Positions 5,384-7,797 of a stretch of 7,797 nt of DNA are shown here, in pieces (positions within the stretch are counted from its first letter, which is position 1; every line of letters begins with the position of its first letter). The stretch is from positions 1 through 7,797 of the forward strand of contig CAMOWO010000026.1 of the NCBI GenBank assembly GCA_946628525.1, given 5' to 3'. The DNA comes from an uncultured Bacillota bacterium (lineage in GTDB: Bacteria > Bacillota_A > Clostridia > Peptostreptococcales > Anaerovoracaceae). A program made the translations under genes and the position numbers. The notes beneath the pieces were generated by a model. It was given only the letters and a program-made list of their open reading frames with translations, was not told the DNA's origin and searched no databases.

Positions 5384-6874
5384 CTATTCCAGTTCACGCA
5401 GTATGCTCTCTGCTTCGGCCAGCTCTGCCCCGCATGTCTTGTCCCCCATCTGGATCCTCTTGTTATAGCATTCCACCATATCCGAGGCCATGCTCTGCAG
5501 ACTCTCCTGATCGAATCCATCCCTGAGGTATCTCAGGACTCTGAGGGCCGCGTCAGGGAAGATCCAGGCGTTCGGGTCTGCGCAGGAATCGACGAATGCT
5601 TTGTTGTACAGCCCCATGGCGAAGTCGACATCGAGATCCTTTTGGCCGGTCCTGTACATGTCGCCCAGATTCAGGGTCGCATACGGATCACCGAATATAG
5701 CCGCCTTCTCCCAGCATTCGATGGCTTTGGCCGCATCCTTCTCCGTTCCCAGTCCGTGGTAGTAGCAGGTTCCCAGTCTGCCCATCGCCGCGATATTGCC
5801 GGCCTGGGCTGCTTTCTCGAAAAGTGAGAAGGCCGCATCATGATCGCATGCCGCGTAGGCCTCCATTCCCGCTTCAAAGTCCAGCTGATCCTCCGTCTTC
5901 GGCTCCATATCCTCCCTCATCGCCTGCATCAGCTCATTCGGCAAAAGCACGCTGTCACCCCAAGGGTTTATGGCAAGGCCGTCGCACTTATCCAGCTTCA
6001 TGGCCGTCTCCATGGCTTCCGCCATCGTCATGACCACGCTGGAGGAGGATTCGCCTTTGTTCTTTTCCTGCTTGTTCGTGAAGCAGGTCATCCAGTTATC
6101 GTCATCGTCATCGCTCAACATCTGGTACATAACGTCCCCTTCTTCGTCGTATGCCACGGGAACGATCACCTTGAGCCCCTCCTTCGCTTCTTGCACGATG
6201 ATCCCCAAAAGTTCATCGAGGTCCTCTTCGTTGTCCGATTCGTTCCAGTTTCTCAGGGCTTCCTCCACCACCGGCGCACCGCCGTTATACGGGTTTCTCT
6301 CATCATCAAAAGGTGCCTGGATCAGCTCCGTTTCCACCTCTTCTTCCTCGTCATCTCCCAGCATCTCGTCGATCACCCGCTCCCCGAGCGCCTTTGCGAT
6401 ATCATCGATGACGGCGAAATACACGTCGATATCGTGATCCTGATAGAGGTCCATGTAGTCCGAGCAGGACTGGATGGCCTTCTCCCAGGCCTCCTCCTTC
6501 GGGTAGCCATAGATCCCGGACGAAATGAGCGGGAATGCGATGGACGTGCATCCATTTTCCTCTGCCAGCTGCAGAGACTTCCTGTAGCAGTTGTACAAAG
6601 CCTCCGGCTCACCGTTGTTTCCGCCCTGCCATACAGGTCCCACGGCGTGGATGATATACTTCGCTTTGAGGTCGAAGCCCGGAGTTATGACGGCGCTGCC
6701 CGTCGGACATCCGCCGATCTCATCGCAGGCCTTCTGAAGACGCCTGTATCCTGCAGCCGCAAAGATCGCGCCACACACACCGCCGCCTGCCTGAAGACCG
6801 CTGTTGGCTGCATTCACGATGCAGTCCACGTTCATTTTCGTTATATCACGTTTTACTACAGTTATCGAGCTCAT
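5384..6874 (-). CDS. Macro domain-SseB-Sel1 repeat fusion protein
   Basis: A 496-residue protein with three parts. Residues 1-172 are a macro domain, the fold that binds ADP-ribose and often removes it from proteins: VKRDIT with D10, NAAN (21-24), the GGGVCGAI loop (30-37), GPVW (79-82) and ISSGIYGYP (117-125). An acidic linker (DDEEEEVETE, 174-183) follows. Residues about 215-325 resemble the SseB N-terminal domain: VIVPVAYDEEG, WMTCFTN, a Ser-rich turn and GLAINPWG (299-306). Residues about 330-430 contain Sel1-like repeats (FEKAAQAGNIAAMGRLGTCYYHGLGTE-type units), a protein-binding scaffold, then a helical tail. ATG at 6872-6874 is preferred to an upstream in-frame start because AAGGAGG stands 7 nt before it and the protein aligns with macro domains from here. 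It overlaps the upstream stop as ATGA, so translation is coupled to the ThiE/TenI gene. No membrane segments are seen. Function is unknown; protein ADP-ribosylation reversal or ADP-ribose sensing is inference. Confidence 0.88.
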   Translation of the reverse strand: MSSITVVKRDITKMNVDCIVNAANSGLQAGGGVCGAIFAAAGYRRLQKACDEIGGCPTGSAVITPGFDLKAKYIIHAVGPVWQGGNNGEPEALYNCYRKSLQLAEENGCTSIAFPLISSGIYGYPKEEAWEKAIQSCSDYMDLYQDHDIDVYFAVIDDIAKALGERVIDEMLGDDEEEEVETELIQAPFDDERNPYNGGAPVVEEALRNWNESDNEEDLDELLGIIVQEAKEGLKVIVPVAYDEEGDVMYQMLSDDDDDNWMTCFTNKQEKNKGESSSSVVMTMAEAMETAMKLDKCDGLAINPWGDSVLLPNELMQAMREDMEPKTEDQLDFEAGMEAYAACDHDAAFSLFEKAAQAGNIAAMGRLGTCYYHGLGTEKDAAKAIECWEKAAIFGDPYATLNLGDMYRTGQKDLDVDFAMGLYNKAFVDSCADPNAWIFPDAALRVLRYLRDGFDQESLQSMASDMVECYNKRIQMGDKTCGAELAEAESILRELE

Positions 6875-7434
6875 CGATCGTCCTCCTTCATATATCCTGA
6901 CATCATACACACGCCGGCAGCTCCGGCACGTATACACTGCTCTGCGTTCTCTTCACTTATGCCCCCGAGAGCGTACACCGGTATATCCACCGCCTCCGAC
7001 ACCTCTTGGAGATACCCCAGACCCGCCGCGGGCTTTCCCGGCTTGCAGTCCGTCGAGAAGATCGGGCTTGCGGTGACGTAGGATGCGCCCCGCGCCCGGC
7101 ACTCCTTTGCTTCCTCCACGGTGTGGGTGGACACCCCTATCTTATGGAAAAAACGACTCTCCTCTTCATCAAGAGCGCGAAAGTCGTTCATCGTCAGATG
7201 GATGTTCCTGCACCCCAGATCCCGGGCGACCTCCGTATACGTATGCAAAAGGCAGTCTGCGCCTTTTTCTTCGCAGAGAGCCAGCACGCTGCGCGCCAGC
7301 TTCTCATACTCCTCCGGAGTCATGTCTTTTTCCCGGAGGATCACCGTATCGGCCCCCGAATCGATGGCAAGTCCTATCTGTTTTATAAGGTCATCTGCAA
7401 GATGCCTGTTTGTTATGCATATTCTCTTATACAT
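6871..7434 (-). CDS. ThiE/TenI-family protein (thiazole tautomerase or thiamine phosphate synthase-like)
   Basis: A 187-residue TIM-barrel protein of the ThiE/TenI superfamily. ThiE joins the thiazole and pyrimidine phosphates into thiamine phosphate; TenI aromatises the ThiG product. Seen: ITNR (7-10) at strand 1, ILREKDM (32-38) with the Arg/Lys pair typical of ThiE, GVSTHTVEEA with H104, a SPIFSTDCKPGKPAAGL block (123-139) and YALGGIS (154-160). TDCK is the wording of Bacillus TenI. The place where ThiE has the Mg-binding Asn-Asp-Arg motif (I/V-N-D-R) reads LLHTYTEVA (62-70), so a key Asp of ThiE is absent. TenI-type tautomerase, or a divergent enzyme, is therefore more likely than a standard ThiE. 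The gene is also somewhat shorter than usual. It has no clear ribosome binding site; the ATG lies 8 nt inside the end of thiH, which suggests translation by re-initiation. It overlaps the macro-domain gene by 4 nt. Confidence 0.85.
   Translation of the reverse strand: MYKRICITNRHLADDLIKQIGLAIDSGADTVILREKDMTPEEYEKLARSVLALCEEKGADCLLHTYTEVARDLGCRNIHLTMNDFRALDEEESRFFHKIGVSTHTVEEAKECRARGASYVTASPIFSTDCKPGKPAAGLGYLQEVSEAVDIPVYALGGISEENAEQCIRAGAAGVCMMSGYMKEDDR
6882..6888 (-). promoter_or_regulatory. Ribosome binding site deciding the macro-SseB-Sel1 start
   Basis: A perfect AAGGAGG 7 nt before the ATG. It lies inside the end of the ThiE/TenI coding region and fixes the start at the ATGA overlap, removing 21 residues from the longest open frame. 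Confidence 0.85.
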
Positions 7435-7797
7435 ACACGTAGTCGTTCAGAACGGGCTGGAGCCCTTCTTCAGATATATCGTCGTACATCTGGGAGAAAC
7501 TCCTGCTGTCAGCGATCTCGAACTGCTCATCTCCCGCTTCATCGTTGTCTTTGCCTGTATATTTGCTCTCGTGATCGCCGATGCCGGTGGAGACGCCGGC
7601 CGATACCTTTGTGGCAGCGATCTTTACGATACCGTCTCTGAAAGCTTTGCTCTCTCTTGAAGACACGGTGATCCCTGCGAACGGAAGGAAGATCCTGTAG
7701 GCGCAGAGCACCTGGCAGAGCTGTCTTTCGTGGACGTCGAGAGGGTTGATCTTGTCATTGTTGACGATGGGCCGCAGCCTCGGGCATGAAAGGGAGA
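7427..7797 (-). CDS. thiH: ThiH, 2-iminoacetate synthase, C-terminal part
   Basis: The last 122 residues of ThiH, the radical-SAM tyrosine lyase that makes 2-iminoacetate (dehydroglycine) and p-cresol for the thiamine thiazole ring in anaerobes; aerobic Bacillus uses ThiO instead. The frame is open to the window edge; the radical-SAM cysteines lie outside. Recognisable blocks are SCPRLRPI (3-10), CAYRIFLPFAGITVSSRES (31-49), FRDGIVKIAATKVSAGVST (52-70) and QFEIADSRS (91-99). These follow the family order closely. A charged insert of about eight residues (GKDNDEAG, 81-88) precedes the last block. HydG shares the fold but has an extra C-terminal Fe-S motif, and this protein ends without one. 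The first GTG near 7711 is internal and not the start. The stop overlaps the next gene by 8 nt. Confidence 0.93.
   Translation of the reverse strand, partial: SLSCPRLRPIVNNDKINPLDVHERQLCQVLCAYRIFLPFAGITVSSRESKAFRDGIVKIAATKVSAGVSTGIGDHESKYTGKDNDEAGDEQFEIADSRSFSQMYDDISEEGLQPVLNDYVYV

Noticed and set aside
4194..5468. A 424-codon open frame on the + strand opposite the dehydrogenase gene
   Set aside because: It is the antisense shadow of a clearly recognisable dehydrogenase, with Arg/His-rich content and no family resemblance.
5840..7081. A 413-codon open frame on the + strand opposite the macro fusion and TenI-like genes
   Set aside because: It is antisense to two recognised genes, rich in His, Arg and Leu as expected of a mirror frame, with no ribosome binding site supporting it.
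7427..7711. A separate 94-residue gene starting at GTG 7711
   Set aside because: The frame continues to the window edge with ThiH sequence upstream of that GTG, so it is internal to thiH.
7427..7797. HydG (hydrogenase maturase) instead of ThiH
   Set aside because: The protein ends without the HydG C-terminal cysteine motif and is followed by a thiamine-family gene.

Overview
The window is bacterial chromosome that most resembles an anaerobic, low-to-mid-GC Firmicute (class Clostridia). Supporting signs are strong AAGGAGG-type ribosome binding sites, a LexA of Gram-positive type, consensus sigma-A promoters with an extended -10, the anaerobic ThiH route to thiazole, and an iron-dependent alcohol dehydrogenase. 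The family or genus cannot be fixed from this stretch. No transposase, phage gene, CRISPR array, tRNA or rRNA was seen.

Layout, left to right. (1) The 3' part of a class III PLP aminotransferase gene on the + strand, with codon use unlike the rest of the window. It ends in a long perfect hairpin terminator placed between convergent genes. (2) lexA on the - strand, with its own terminator, a textbook promoter, and two LexA-box-like palindromes over and upstream of the -35. (3) A 0.5-kb non-coding stretch upstream of lexA. It holds four related 34-37 bp imperfect palindromes in two pairs, followed by a C-rich, G-poor segment. (4) A - strand two-gene operon, moxR-type AAA+ ATPase then a CoxE-like VWA protein, with an extended -10 promoter and a terminator. 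(5) A - strand operon entering from the right edge: thiH (3' part), a ThiE/TenI-family gene, a macro-SseB-Sel1 fusion gene and an iron-containing alcohol dehydrogenase gene. The first three overlap by 8 and 4 nt, and the last follows after 17 nt.

How the genes work together. thiH and the ThiE/TenI gene belong to thiamine thiazole synthesis, and the TenI-like gene lacks residues expected of a working ThiE. The macro-domain fusion is translationally coupled to them but has no known thiamine role. It is the least ordinary protein here: an ADP-ribose-binding or hydrolysing macro domain joined to an SseB domain and Sel1 repeats. The MoxR/VWA pair is a known chaperone-type partnership whose client is not revealed by the neighbours. 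LexA is the SOS repressor and appears to repress itself.

The best candidates for something undescribed are the phased palindrome array (1624-1900) and the macro-SseB-Sel1 protein inside a thiamine operon.
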